Assembly: GCA_907165135.1 (NCBI GenBank)
Contig: OU015568.1
Span: forward strand, 9,370,501-9,434,500
DNA length: 64,000 bases
Direction: 5' to 3'
From: Oikopleura dioica
Taxonomy: Eukaryota > Chordata > Appendicularia > Copelata > Oikopleuridae
Under the pieces are notes generated by a model, which was not told the DNA's origin, did no database searches, and saw only the letters and a list, made by a program, of their open reading frames with translations. A program made the position numbers and the translations under genes. Below, in pieces: positions 22,830 to 32,478 of this stretch (its first letter is position 1; every line of letters begins with the position of its first letter).

Positions 22830-22929
22830 TTATAGCTTATTTGAATTGTCATTGTCATAAATTTGTCATAATTTATGCTTCCTCCTTTGTAGCTTTCATA
22901 CTTTTGTAAAAACTCGTGAACAGGATAGT

Positions 22930-23548
22930 ATGGAGGTTGATTCTGCAAACGAGGATGGAATGATGTCACCTCCTACTCGAAGACCACGAAGAACGACTTC
23001 GAAGCCAGAGCTGGTTATCAAGGCGAAATCTAAGAGAAAGACTATGGGAGGAAGAAGAAAGCTCCCAAGTTCTCAAGAAACCGAGACGGAATCGGAAGCG
23101 GAAAAAACTCCCAAAAAGGCCGCCAGAAAGGTTCCAGATAAGAAGGAAAATAAAGAGAACTTGGGCGGAAAAAGGTACAAAGAGAGCTTTTGTAGCGATT
23201 TCTTGTTTGAGACTCTAACTAAGAGTTATTTTTAGTCAACGAAAGAAGACGATAAACTTAGACACCTCCCAGTCATCGCAAGATGAAGAAAGTCCGAAGC
23301 GAGGAAGACGAACTCGACTGGAAGAAAAAAAGATCGATGATAGCAATGTGACTAACAATCGACGAAAACGCAAGCCAGCGTCTTCCCAGTCAAGCCAGGA
23401 ATCAGACTCTGGCTCAGTTTCTTCAAGACGCTCTTCTTCACGCATTGCCTCTCAAAGCACCGATTCTCAGTCGCCAAAGAAAGTAAGAGCTCCTCCAAAG
23501 AAGCAAAAGACCCTTACTAAACCACCCGCGAAGGCGCAGCGAAGGTAA
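22930..23548 (+). CDS. Basic, AT-hook-like nuclear protein or PDS5 C-terminal tail
   Basis: Exons 22930-23174 and 23236-23548 join in phase. The protein is Lys/Arg/Ser-rich with short RRPRR, KRGRRTR and RRKRKP clusters that resemble AT-hooks, plus many SQ/SP sites. The ATG at 22930 lies 7 bases after a CAG acceptor and about 100 bp after the PDS5 stop. Composition and repeats resemble the long tail of vertebrate PDS5A/B, and phase allows a fusion: splicing from CAG GGA at 22814 to the acceptor at 22923 keeps the frame through GAT AGT ATG. That would need a GA-AG intron, which this window shows elsewhere. As a separate gene it would encode about 185 aa of unknown function. Confidence 0.6.
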
Positions 23549-23805
23549 AACAAAAAGTAATAACTAAATAATTAAAAAAAATTCAATAGGTCCCTGAGAA
23601 AATGAAGAGGTCAACTTAGGATTCTGCCACTCATATGTAACCGCCTTTCTCCACATTCCATTTTCTGCACATTTTAAGCACTGCCCAAATATATAATAAT
23701 TAAAATTCAACACATTCTTTGAAATTACTCAATTAATGAAAATATACTTGAGTTTACTTGTTTCTTGCTTTATTCGGGGGATGTCAAGTTTGCAGTTCAA
23801 AGGTT

Positions 23806-24613
23806 TCAAGGAGAATCTGGGTCGAACTGAGTGAAGATGTCCCAGGAGCAGTCAGAATGTTCAGAGTAAACAAGCAGATCCTCTTGCATGCCCCAGTTCT
23901 CAATAGCATTGTCCTATTTCAGATTAGTTTTTTTCCTCAAACTTAGAATACCATTAGCTCTCTGTATTGATCAGTCTGCAAGAAGTTTGGATCACGAGCA
24001 AGCACCCAAGCCTGTTCGACTGTAATAAACCAATATCGTTCGCAACCCATAACTAAATCAATAATTTAAGAGGACTTTTACGACCGACAACTCCTACCAA
24101 CAGCGTAGTTATCATAATCAGTGTCCATCATTTTATAGTTGCCCTTGGAGGTGAACAATTTCGAGATCCAACTGGCAAAGGCAGACTCCAAATTGAACGT
24201 AACTGTCAACCAGTTTGGCTTGTCATCCTAAAATTAACGCTAGAAATTTAAGAAAACAGTGGGCAATTAACAATTTCTTGGACAGCTTGTCCGACACCTC
24301 CGGTGAGGTCTCTGACTCCATCGCGCTCGTAGATTTGAGTGTTGTTGACTTTCACAGAGAAGTCATCTCGATCTGAGTAGAGAGCTCTAACGCACTGAGC
24401 ATCATCGTCTTGGAAGTAGTTTGGGTAGCGGGCGACTTCATTCCATTGCCCTTTATATCTTTTCGATACAATTTATATCTGCAAACTTTTCGAAACTCAC
24501 CGTTCAATATCAAAGTCTGCAATAACCGGCGCTTCGACGCATTTCTTCCCCCAGTACCAGATCTGTTTTGCTTCTGTAAAAGCGAAAATTCCGAAAAATG
24601 CGAAAAGTTTCAT
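23806..24613 (-). CDS. Secreted lipocalin (apolipoprotein D-like), copy A
   Basis: Five minus-strand exons: 24613-24501, 24458-24272, 24227-24098, 24052-23952 and 23913-23806 (212 aa). The signal peptide MKLFAFFGIFAFTEA is followed by the lipocalin first motif around YKGQWNEVARYPNYFQD (the G-x-W signature), an N-terminal KKCVEAPVIADFDIE block typical of ApoD-like proteins, and a C-terminal WFITVEQAW...LARDPNFLQTDQYRELM block. Lipocalins bind small hydrophobic ligands in the extracellular space. Copy B at 26248-27064 has the same exon sizes (113, 187, 130, 101 and 108 bp), proving tandem duplication. A foldback element is inserted about 100 bp upstream of this start, within the likely promoter. 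Confidence 0.88.
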
Positions 24614-24712
24614 TTTTGCTCAGTCACGAGTTTTATGGAAAAAATCGTAAAGAAATCGGGCTTTATGAAGAGCGTTGTTCCGCGTTTGCGTTTTGATGGG
24701 GGTCATCGAGGG

Positions 24713-25275
24713 GAGAGAGGCGATTTTCTGGCAGTTAGACTTTCTGGCAGTTAGACTTTCTGGCAAAGGCGATTTTCTGGCACTGCCAGAAAATCTAATA
24801 TGCCAGAAAATCTAATTTCCAGAAAATCGCCTCTTTTGATTTTTAATCTACAGTTGGTGATCCTGGAAGGTTAAAAAACGGAGAGGGTTTTCGACAGTAC
24901 CACCAATTTTTTCTTACATGTTTTATGAAAATTCATTGACAAAAGCCACTTTTGACCCACTTATTCAAGATTATTGGCTGTAGCAAACATAAATCAGCTT
25001 TCTTCCGGGAATTTTCGTGTTAAGCCGTTAACAGGGTGACGATTTTGCCTACGCTTTTGCCTGTCTGTGATTGAGTGAAATCATGGATCCGGGCATACGA
25101 TTGGCTACTCATTTCCACGGTGTTAACAGGTTAATCACCCGGTGTTATTTGCATCTGATTTTGAGTACTTGGTCACAGTGGGCAACCGCTGAGATAATGG
25201 CGCACGCTCATGCTTTTTGAAAATGAACTTTTTATATAACTCTCCTGAAAATTCTTCCTGAGAAGGTGGTGGAAT
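24713..25275 (+). repeat. Foldback element, left arm
   Basis: Opens with modules of TTTCTGGCAGTTAGAC and GGCGATTTTCTGGCA, then single-copy sequence mirrored in the right arm. It is longer than the right arm because of an extra segment near 25020-25130. The end is approximate. Confidence 0.75.
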
Positions 25276-25639
25276 CGGTGTCATTTTCAATATTTTTTCT
25301 ATACGATTTTTCTTCCTTATCATTCTCCATTTTCTCAAAAAAAATCAAAACCTAACTTTTCAGCTGCCTGTGAACCCGTTTGTCACTCCGAAAACAGCTA
25401 GAACGAACTACCCTCATTCTATTTTTAGCGCAGAAATTTCAATTCCTAATTCGTAGTCTTTTTCAGCGCCCTGAATAGTCGGCTTTTAGATCAAACGCTC
25501 CCGTCGAAAGGTGCAAACTCCTGCTGAAACTGCTCCGAAATGAAATTTGTGTGATAATCACCAGTTTTTCGAATATATAAAATGATTTTATTAAAAAGAG
25601 TTTCTTGCAGAATTTCAAATAATATCCATCCTATAAAGG

Positions 25640-26123
25640 CGATTTCACCACCTGAGGAAGAATTTTCTGGAGAGTTTTATAACAAGTTCAGTTTCAAAAA
25701 GCATTAGCGTGCGCCATTATCTCAGTGGGTGCCCACTGTGACCAAGTACTCGAAATCAGATGCAAATAACACCTGGTGATTAACACAAAAATTCCCGGAA
25801 GAAGCTGATTTATGTTTGCTACAGCCAATAATCTTAAATAATTGGGTCAAAAGTTGCTTTTGTCAATGAATTTAAAAAAAAAACGTGTAAGAAAAAATTG
25901 GTGGTACTGTCGAAAACCCTCTCCGTTTTTTTACCTTCCAGGATCATTAACTGTAGATTCAAAATCAAAAGAGGCGATTTTCTGGCAGTTAGACTTTCTG
26001 GCAGTTAGACTTTCTGGCAAAGGCGATTTTCTGGCAGTTAGATTTTCTGGCAGTGCCAGAAAATCGCCTTTGCCAGAAAGTCTAACTGCCAGAAAATCTA
26101 ACTGCCAGAAAATCGCCTCTCTC
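25640..26123 (-). repeat. Foldback element, right arm
   Basis: Inverted copy of the left arm. Its terminal 150 bp contain internal palindromes of the CTGGCAG/CTGCCAG type, so each arm can also fold on itself. Confidence 0.75.
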
Positions 26124-26247
26124 CATCGAGGGTCGTTATAATTGATGTTGAAGACTTTCTGTGACCACTCAACTTATGAAGGGATACAAGGGTGGCTTGC
26201 GTTTTGCTTTATTTTGAAATGTTCAAGTTTGCAGTAAAAGAATTTAT

Positions 26248-27064
26248 TCAAACATCTCCCCAGTCGAACTGAGTGTTGATGTCCCAAGAGCAGTCGGAAT
26301 GATCTGAGTAAACAAGAAGATCTTCTTGTACTCCCCAGTTTTCAACAGCATCGTCCTAATTTTGCGTAAGTTCATTTTCTCCTGTAAGTTATCTTACCAT
26401 CAATTCTCTGAATTGATCTGTCTGTGGGAAGTTAGGATCGCGAGCGAGAAACCAAGCTTGTTCAACGGTAATAAACCAGTATCGTTGGCAACTGAGCACT
26501 GAAAAATTTATTGAAGGATGACTTTGTTAATGCTCAAAATCTCTTACCAACAGCGTAGTTATCATAATCAGTGCCCATCATTTTATAATTGCCCTTGGAA
26601 GTGAACAATCGCGAGATCCAGTTTGCAAATCCAGACTCCAAGTTAAACGTTACTGTTAACCAGTTCGGCTTGTCCTCCTAAAATAACCGTTAAAATTATA
26701 TGCGAGGATGGAAGAATTACAATCTCTTGGATGGCTTGGCCAAAAGCTCCGTTTGCTTCTCGAACTCCATCTCGTTCAATGATTTGGGTGTTGTTCACTT
26801 TCACTGAGATTTCATCTCGATCCGTGTACGTAGCTCGGTTGCACTGACCCTCTTCGTCTTGGAAGTTGTTTGGGTAGCGGGCTACTTCATTCCACTGTCC
26901 CTTGTATCTTCACAAGATCTTTAATACCTCTTCATACTTTTCTACGTTTACCTTTCAATATCAAAGTCAGCAATAACCGGCGCTTCGACGCATTTCTTCC
27001 CCCAGGACCAAATCTGCTTCGCCTCTGTAAAAGCTAATATTCCGGAAAAAGCGAAAAGTTTCAT
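26248..27064 (-). CDS. Secreted lipocalin (apolipoprotein D-like), copy B
   Basis: Five exons: 27064-26952, 26907-26721, 26677-26548, 26498-26398 and 26355-26248 (212 aa). Exon lengths and phases are identical to copy A. The signal peptide is MKLFAFSGILAFTEA; the G-x-W block reads YKGQWNEVARYPNNFQD. Cysteines (KKCVEA, GQCNR, LSCQRYW, SDCSWD) are kept in both copies except at diverged surface positions. The two proteins differ mainly in the second exon and in the C-terminal residues (QFDWGDV versus QFDPDSP). Upstream, both genes share GGGCTTTATGAA, whose reverse complement gives a TATA-like CATAAAG about 50 bp before the start codon. Confidence 0.88.
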
Positions 27065-27658
27065 TTTTGTCCGATCAATTTTTTATGAGAAAATCGTAAC
27101 AAAATCGGGCTTTATGAAAAGCGCTGTTGCGCAAACTGGGGGTCATCGAGGGTCTTATTCATTGAAAGCTAGAATTTGCGGTCGCCCAAGAGTGGATGAG
27201 TCAAAGCACTACAAACTGGAGTGCCTCCAAGCTCTTTTTAGGCTTGACCGAGTTTTATATGAACTGTAAAGCGAAGATTGCGTCTTGATCTGTTATCAGG
27301 GCTCATAACCTCGTTTCCAGGGTCATTCAAGCGATAACAAAAGCTGCTTTCGATTACTTTTACTGGTTAGCTTCGAAATCTTCCCAATTATCCTCGTAAA
27401 ACGAGCTTTGTTCTGTCAAATTATCTCTTATTTTCGTTGACATAACAAGATTTCTCGAGTAAGAATAAATGCTACAGAAAAGTACTGAATCCAGATCCAT
27501 AGTCTTATCGTGTTAGATGAATAGAAGGGCGTTGTTCTTAAAACAGGAAATGAACAAAAATATTCTGATCAAAGAAATATGAAAGAATTGAATTTTTGAA
27601 TAATGTTTGTATTGAACTTTTTGGAAAAAATATGAACAGTTGGGAAAAAGCAATAAAA
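27065..27658. other. Intergenic region between lipocalin B and the kinase gene
   Basis: Holds the lipocalin B promoter, including the empty site of the foldback insertion near 27142-27152. No further coding sequence is seen. Confidence 0.5.
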
Positions 27659-28504
27659 TTAGAACATGGCAAGCATGTCAGAAAGAGAAAGTCGTTTAGC
27701 AGGAGTAGGGTGGAAGATTTGGTCGAAAATCGATCGCATTTCTTTTCGAAGATGTTTTTCAGCAATGAAGTTTCGGATGACTCGGTTGTTCTCAAATTTC
27801 CATGTTCCGGTGAGCAAAACGTAGAGAAGAGCTCCTAGCGCCCAGGAGTCAGCTGATTCGGTTGAAGAAACACCAGTAGTGAAGATTTCTGGTGCCCAGT
27901 AGTCGGGAGTTCCTCGAGGAGTGGAGGATTCGCTTGTCATAGAAGCGCAGCCGAAATCGATGATGAAGATTTGAAGAGTTTCAGGATCGATGAGGATGTT
28001 CTCGTCCTTGATATCACGGTGGGAGATGCCAACGGCTTTCATTTCGTCGACGGCTTCGACAACTTGTTTGAAGATGAAGAGAGCAGCTTCTTCGGAAAGA
28101 GCGCCGTGTTCGCGGACGAAATCGAAGAGGTCAGTGACGTTATCGACTTTTTCCATGACGAGGACGAAAGACGATTTTCGCTCGAAGAAGTCGATTGGCT
28201 GGACGACGGCTGCGGAAGCTTCGGCGGCTTTGAACTGGAAGTAGATTTCGGAAGGAACTTGACGACCGTCCATGGCGATGTATTCGGAGACGCAGGTCTT
28301 TGGAATTTGCTTGATGATGACAGCTTCGCCAGTTGAAATATCGAAACCAGAGTAGACGATGCCATTGGCGGATTTGATGATTTCTTCCTCGATGGTGAAG
28401 CTTTTCGAAAATCGTTTAGCATCGGCAGCGATGATTTCAGATTTGTTGAAAGTGAAAATTTCTTCTTCGGAAGTGTATCCGGATTCGATAGAGTGTTGAG
28501 ACAT
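27659..28504 (-). CDS. PIM-like serine/threonine protein kinase, intronless
   Basis: 281 aa from the first true ATG (28504); the frame upstream begins only with GTG. Kinase landmarks: a reduced glycine loop (ANGIVYSGFD), VIIKQIPK (catalytic Lys), HRDIKDENILID (catalytic loop with PIM-type KDEN), IIDFGCA (DFG), GTPDYWAPEI (APE) and DSWALGALLYVLLTGTWKFE. The stretch DLFDFVREHGALSEEAA closely matches the PIM hinge-alphaD region (DLFDFITERGALQEE). PIM kinases are constitutively active cytoplasmic enzymes promoting growth and survival. It has no introns in a region where most genes have many, and a TATA box about 60 bp upstream. A retroposed origin is possible. Confidence 0.85.
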   Translation of the reverse strand: MSQHSIESGYTSEEEIFTFNKSEIIAADAKRFSKSFTIEEEIIKSANGIVYSGFDISTGEAVIIKQIPKTCVSEYIAMDGRQVPSEIYFQFKAAEASAAVVQPIDFFERKSSFVLVMEKVDNVTDLFDFVREHGALSEEAALFIFKQVVEAVDEMKAVGISHRDIKDENILIDPETLQIFIIDFGCASMTSESSTPRGTPDYWAPEIFTTGVSSTESADSWALGALLYVLLTGTWKFENNRVIRNFIAEKHLRKEMRSIFDQIFHPTPAKRLSLSDMLAMF

Positions 28505-28563
28505 TTTTAATCTTTTTGGCTTTTGTTTTGTTTTTGTGATAATTCTCACAGACAGGAGATTGC

Positions 28564-28570
28564 TTATATA
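28564..28570 (-). promoter_or_regulatory. TATA box of the PIM-like kinase gene
   Basis: Reads CTATATAAG on the minus strand, about 60 bp before the start codon, leaving a short 5'UTR. Confidence 0.6.
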
Positions 28571-28876
28571 GATGGGCAGAAAAGGGCGCCAGAGTCAACT
28601 GGTGGCAATCAGGTCAACCCAGGTGAACAATCAGGTCAAAGCGCCTATTCCGCGAAGGGAAACTGATGACCAGCTGACATTATTTCAGGCTTTCGCTCGC
28701 GGCGCAACCACTTTGAAAGTTACGGCTTCTCTTTGGTCTTTGTGGGTAAGTATTGTTAATAAGTACTTTTGACAAAACACGATAAACAACTTTGTAATAC
28801 ACAGAATGAAAATATTTTCGCAGGGAATATTTATTTATAAAAAGTTTAGTACTTATTTGAATTCTTCTTCTTTCTT

Positions 28877-31800
28877 TTATGCAAGAAAATGTGCTAAAAA
28901 GATGAGCAAAACAGAGGTGAAAATTCCGTTAGATCTAGCACTGTTTTCATCATCAGAATCTGTTGTTGTGCTCGCAATGGTGGAGGTTGTTGTTGAAGAT
29001 GTAGCTGTTGTTTCCACACCAACAATCAGATCAGGACTGACAATGGACCATTCGGTACTGATTTTAATTCCGCTCAACTCAATGGTAACTGTATTTCCGG
29101 AAAAAGTCGAGCTGACAGGTTGACCATTGACCAAAACAGTTGTTAAGCGGCGTTCAACGCCAACAATGACGAGTTTTTCAATGTCAAGATCGTCTTCTTT
29201 ACCCGCAACGCAGCGTTTTGTACAGAATGAAGTGAACTCACCATTGATAGGGTTGAAATTGAATTTCATGTAATTGTCTCCCTCTTCATTGAGTAATCCC
29301 ACTCCATTGTCGCGGAAGATCGCCCCTTCTCTAAGCTCTGTTGGCTTGACCTTGTCCATGAAGTAAGTGATTGTAATTGGATTGAATCGTTGAGCAACAG
29401 TTGTTACCTCCGGAGTCTGAGAAGTGAGGAAAGTACCGCCTCGGGCGTAGAGAGGAATCGTCATCATGTCTGCCTGGATAAGTTTTGTCTTTCCTGAGCC
29501 AACGATTTCTTCGTAACTGTGGTAATCATACCAGGACGCGTTAGCGGGGAAGTAGACAGCTCGACTGACTGCATTTTCTTCCAGCACCGGGGCGATCATG
29601 AAGCCACGTCCCCAAAGAAATTGGTCCGAGCAGTCAGCTGCGTTCCTGTCAAAAGGGAATTCGGCCATCAACGATCGTACAGTTGTACTGCCAAACTGAT
29701 TAGACTCGTACATAATAGTTATCAAACTTGGAATAAGGGAGTATCTGATAAGAAGTGCATTTCGCGTCGATTCGATCATGTCATCGTCAAAAGCGGTCGG
29801 ATGCTGGTCAGCCCATCCAATTGCATTATGATTTCTCGAGTAAGGGTAAAAGGCTCCAAGCTGCTGCCATCGCTGACACAATTGTGGAGTTGTCTGGAGA
29901 AAAAATCCGCAAATATCAGCTCCAGTAAAAGCAAAACCAAAGAGCGAGTACTCAAGCATGCTGATGATACTCCATTTCATCTGGGACCACGTACTTTGAT
30001 TGTCGCCGAACCAGTGACCTGCAACACGGCCGGTACCGGCAAACTGCGATCTGGTCAGAATAAAGCTTCGTCTATCGGGGTACAATGCTTTTAAAGTTTT
30101 ATCCGTCACCAGATTCATCGAATGGCCGTAAAGTGAATGCACATCATAGTGTTTTCCCCAAGCCTGAACTCCATCCATACAAAGTGTCCCCGCAAAAAGA
30201 CCTTTTTCTGCACCAAGAATGTTAGGAATGAAAGGCGGGTTGCTCCATTTATCCAGGCATTGTTGAGGAGGATCATCTCGGGCATTGTTGAAATTGCTTG
30301 GTTCATTCATGTCAATCCAGAGAGCAGCAAAATTGACACCTTCATCATCAAGAAATCTTCGGCATTCATCAGTCCACCACGGCTCAGTTTTGTTTATATC
30401 CGTGAAATCAGGGAAAAGAGTCAAACCAGGCCAGACTCTAGCTTGAGCAGGAGTTCCGTCAGGATTTCTTATCCAGACATCAGCCGCTTTGGCTCTTGCG
30501 TAAGATGGATACTCGGCCTCAGTGTACTCTTTCTTCGTATCAGGGTTAATATTCGCAATTGCAGGATCAAGAATAAGGATGAAGTGCATGTTGTGATCTT
30601 CCAAAAGTTCTTTTGCGAAATCAGCTAGTCCGCTAAATTTATCCGGATCGATGGTGAAGTCTTTCTTTCCATCCATGTAGTCAATGTCAGCATATTGGGC
30701 CTCAAGTGGGATTTTAGCAGCGATCATTTCATTGACAACTTTTTTCATTTCATCGACAGAGTTGTATCCCCACCGACTGAGATGAAATCCTAGAGACCAT
30801 TGGGGAGGCAAAAATGGCTTTCCTACGATTTGAGATGTGTAAACTTGAACGAGTTCTTCAGCAGAATCAGCCACAACGATCGAAATGTCAAAAATGCCTC
30901 CAGTTGAGCGCCAGGTAATCGCCGGTTTCGGAGAGAACTGGGCCTCCTGAGCGTTCGAGTTGTGAAAGTAAACCCCAAAGAAGGAATTGCCCTCGCCGCA
31001 CATGAAAAATGGCTGAGCGCCGTAGAGGTTCTTTTCGCCAAACGTCAAAGCATTATCTCGAGTAAACATCGGCCATCGATACCAATTAAGACTGTGTCTA
31101 AATCGTCGGTGATTATGTTCACCGAGACCGTAGCAATTGGAGGATCCGAGAGCGAAGCTGGTCTCCAAATATTGATCTTCAAAGATCAACGGGCCATGAG
31201 AAGAGTCGATTAAATCTTGTCCATCTCGAGAAATTTTAAAGAAAAATCGGTCGTTGACATGTCCGTATTCAACAGAATAATCAGATTCAGATGTAGTGCC
31301 CTCAAATGGGAGTTGATGAATTTCAGCTTCATCTGGGATTTCGAATCGACCCTCGGCGGAAATCTTCATTCGGAAAGCGTTTTTCGACAGCTTTACCATA
31401 GTGACTTGGGGATTTGTAACAGGTTCCGAGAATTTGCTGATAGAATTGAGCTCAGCAGGTCTGTTGAGTGAAAAGGACTCGCTGGGGCTAGTCAAAGCTC
31501 CGAATTTCGAAGATATGTATCCGTGGTTAATTATCGAAGAATTATGAAAACACGAAGGAGCATCGGGTGTTGATGGTAATTCTGACCAAGTGCATCCTCT
31601 TTCGGCACATTCATCTGGACCAATGTCTTTTTGGCCTGGAGTACAGTCAACTCGATCGTTGACATCTCCGACCACTATGCTGATATCAAACTGTTGGATT
31701 ATGCTCAGTTTGACGAATCCATCCTTGATGACCAGTCTTTTTGATTCTTTTTGTTCCCATGCTTCTTTTTCTAGCGCTTTACCGTTAATGAAGACATCGC

Positions 31801-32158
31801 TGACTGTACCATCAAGACCGTTGATTTGAAAATGAGTGAACTCAAGTGGATGCTTGGTTCCATATTCTTCGTGAATCTCTGTGTCGATTCCTCCCATCTT
31901 GACAGATGATTGGAGCTGATTATGGTGGAAGTCGAATTCAACAAGAGTGTACTCACCCTTTTTGAGTGGATCGATATAATTGCCTGAATCCCTGTAGAAA
32001 TCGCCAGTAGCTTTTCCATCTTCGTCAATGTTAACTTTGAGGCCGAGTGCGTTCACTCGCGAGTAATCTTCAATTGTTTCTATTTTATTTTCATGCTTCT
32101 TTATCTGGCTCAACGATCCGTATGCCGCAACAGCTAGAAGGCTGCTGGACAACCTCAT
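28877..32158 (-). CDS. GPI-anchored trefoil/GH31 alpha-glucosidase (maltase-glucoamylase type), intronless
   Basis: 1093 aa in one exon. Hydrolyses terminal alpha-glucosidic bonds of starch-derived sugars at the cell surface. Order: signal peptide (MRLSSSLLAVAAYGSLS), N-terminal beta-sandwich interrupted by a P-type trefoil domain (about residues 170-210: DCTPGQKDIGPDECAERGCTW), then the GH31 barrel. The catalytic nucleophile lies in LWIDMNEPSNF (Asp near 614) and the acid/base in HWFGDNQSTW (near 717), with GADICGF after it. The C-terminus has a Ser/Thr-rich stretch and a hydrophobic tail without cytoplasmic residues (FTSVLLIFLAHFLA), indicating a GPI anchor; intestinal maltases instead use an N-terminal membrane anchor. 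It is a single GH31 unit, not the duplicated one of vertebrate SI/MGAM. Confidence 0.93.
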   Translation of the reverse strand: MRLSSSLLAVAAYGSLSQIKKHENKIETIEDYSRVNALGLKVNIDEDGKATGDFYRDSGNYIDPLKKGEYTLVEFDFHHNQLQSSVKMGGIDTEIHEEYGTKHPLEFTHFQINGLDGTVSDVFINGKALEKEAWEQKESKRLVIKDGFVKLSIIQQFDISIVVGDVNDRVDCTPGQKDIGPDECAERGCTWSELPSTPDAPSCFHNSSIINHGYISSKFGALTSPSESFSLNRPAELNSISKFSEPVTNPQVTMVKLSKNAFRMKISAEGRFEIPDEAEIHQLPFEGTTSESDYSVEYGHVNDRFFFKISRDGQDLIDSSHGPLIFEDQYLETSFALGSSNCYGLGEHNHRRFRHSLNWYRWPMFTRDNALTFGEKNLYGAQPFFMCGEGNSFFGVYFHNSNAQEAQFSPKPAITWRSTGGIFDISIVVADSAEELVQVYTSQIVGKPFLPPQWSLGFHLSRWGYNSVDEMKKVVNEMIAAKIPLEAQYADIDYMDGKKDFTIDPDKFSGLADFAKELLEDHNMHFILILDPAIANINPDTKKEYTEAEYPSYARAKAADVWIRNPDGTPAQARVWPGLTLFPDFTDINKTEPWWTDECRRFLDDEGVNFAALWIDMNEPSNFNNARDDPPQQCLDKWSNPPFIPNILGAEKGLFAGTLCMDGVQAWGKHYDVHSLYGHSMNLVTDKTLKALYPDRRSFILTRSQFAGTGRVAGHWFGDNQSTWSQMKWSIISMLEYSLFGFAFTGADICGFFLQTTPQLCQRWQQLGAFYPYSRNHNAIGWADQHPTAFDDDMIESTRNALLIRYSLIPSLITIMYESNQFGSTTVRSLMAEFPFDRNAADCSDQFLWGRGFMIAPVLEENAVSRAVYFPANASWYDYHSYEEIVGSGKTKLIQADMMTIPLYARGGTFLTSQTPEVTTVAQRFNPITITYFMDKVKPTELREGAIFRDNGVGLLNEEGDNYMKFNFNPINGEFTSFCTKRCVAGKEDDLDIEKLVIVGVERRLTTVLVNGQPVSSTFSGNTVTIELSGIKISTEWSIVSPDLIVGVETTATSSTTTSTIASTTTDSDDENSARSNGIFTSVLLIFLAHFLA

Positions 32159-32478
32159 GCTGATTTAAAAAAATCGAAATTCAATTGTGTTTCTAATGAG
32201 CAGATACGCCAGTGAAGCAAAGTTTTTATCAGCACCGTACAAGTTAGCAAATATAAGCAGATGTCGTTTGTTTTTCAATGGATTAACGATGTTTATTTAT
32301 TGTTACATTTCAATAACGGCTTTCATTATCAAATTCAGGAAACTTGCAAAAACTCTTCCTTGATTTCATCTATACTCAAAGATTGAGTGTATCAAGTTCA
32401 TGGTAATGAAATATTCTAGAATTAAGCTATGATCATCTTTGATTATTTATTGCTTCTCTGTATCATTGATACAGTATC
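32159..32478. other. Divergent promoter region, GH31 and serine protease genes
   Basis: 320 bp separate the two divergent start codons. On the minus strand an AT-rich TTATATTTGC lies about 100 bp before the GH31 ATG and may serve as TATA box. No gene is seen. Confidence 0.4.

Larger units (their letters stand above)
24713..26123. mobile_element. Foldback (long inverted repeat) element between the lipocalin genes
   Basis: A 1411-bp non-coding element flanked by the 9-bp direct repeat CATCGAGGG (24704-24712 and 26124-26132). The ends are GAGAGAGGCGATTTTCTGGC and its reverse complement. Arms of roughly 500 bp (about 24713-25275 and 25640-26123) are inverted copies of each other, each starting with tandem TTTCTGGCAGTTAGA units. 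The corresponding place upstream of lipocalin B (about 27142-27152) reads GGTCATCGAGGGTC with no insert, an intragenomic empty site. There is no transposase, so the element is non-autonomous. A 9-bp duplication and long arms fit foldback MULEs, but the superfamily is not proved. Confidence 0.88.

Noticed and set aside
27971-28336. 121-codon frame opposite the kinase
   Set aside because: Antisense shadow of the PIM-like kinase; acidic because of codon use on the other strand.
29519-30628. Long plus-strand frames opposite the GH31 gene
   Set aside because: They are antisense shadows of a conserved, highly constrained coding sequence.
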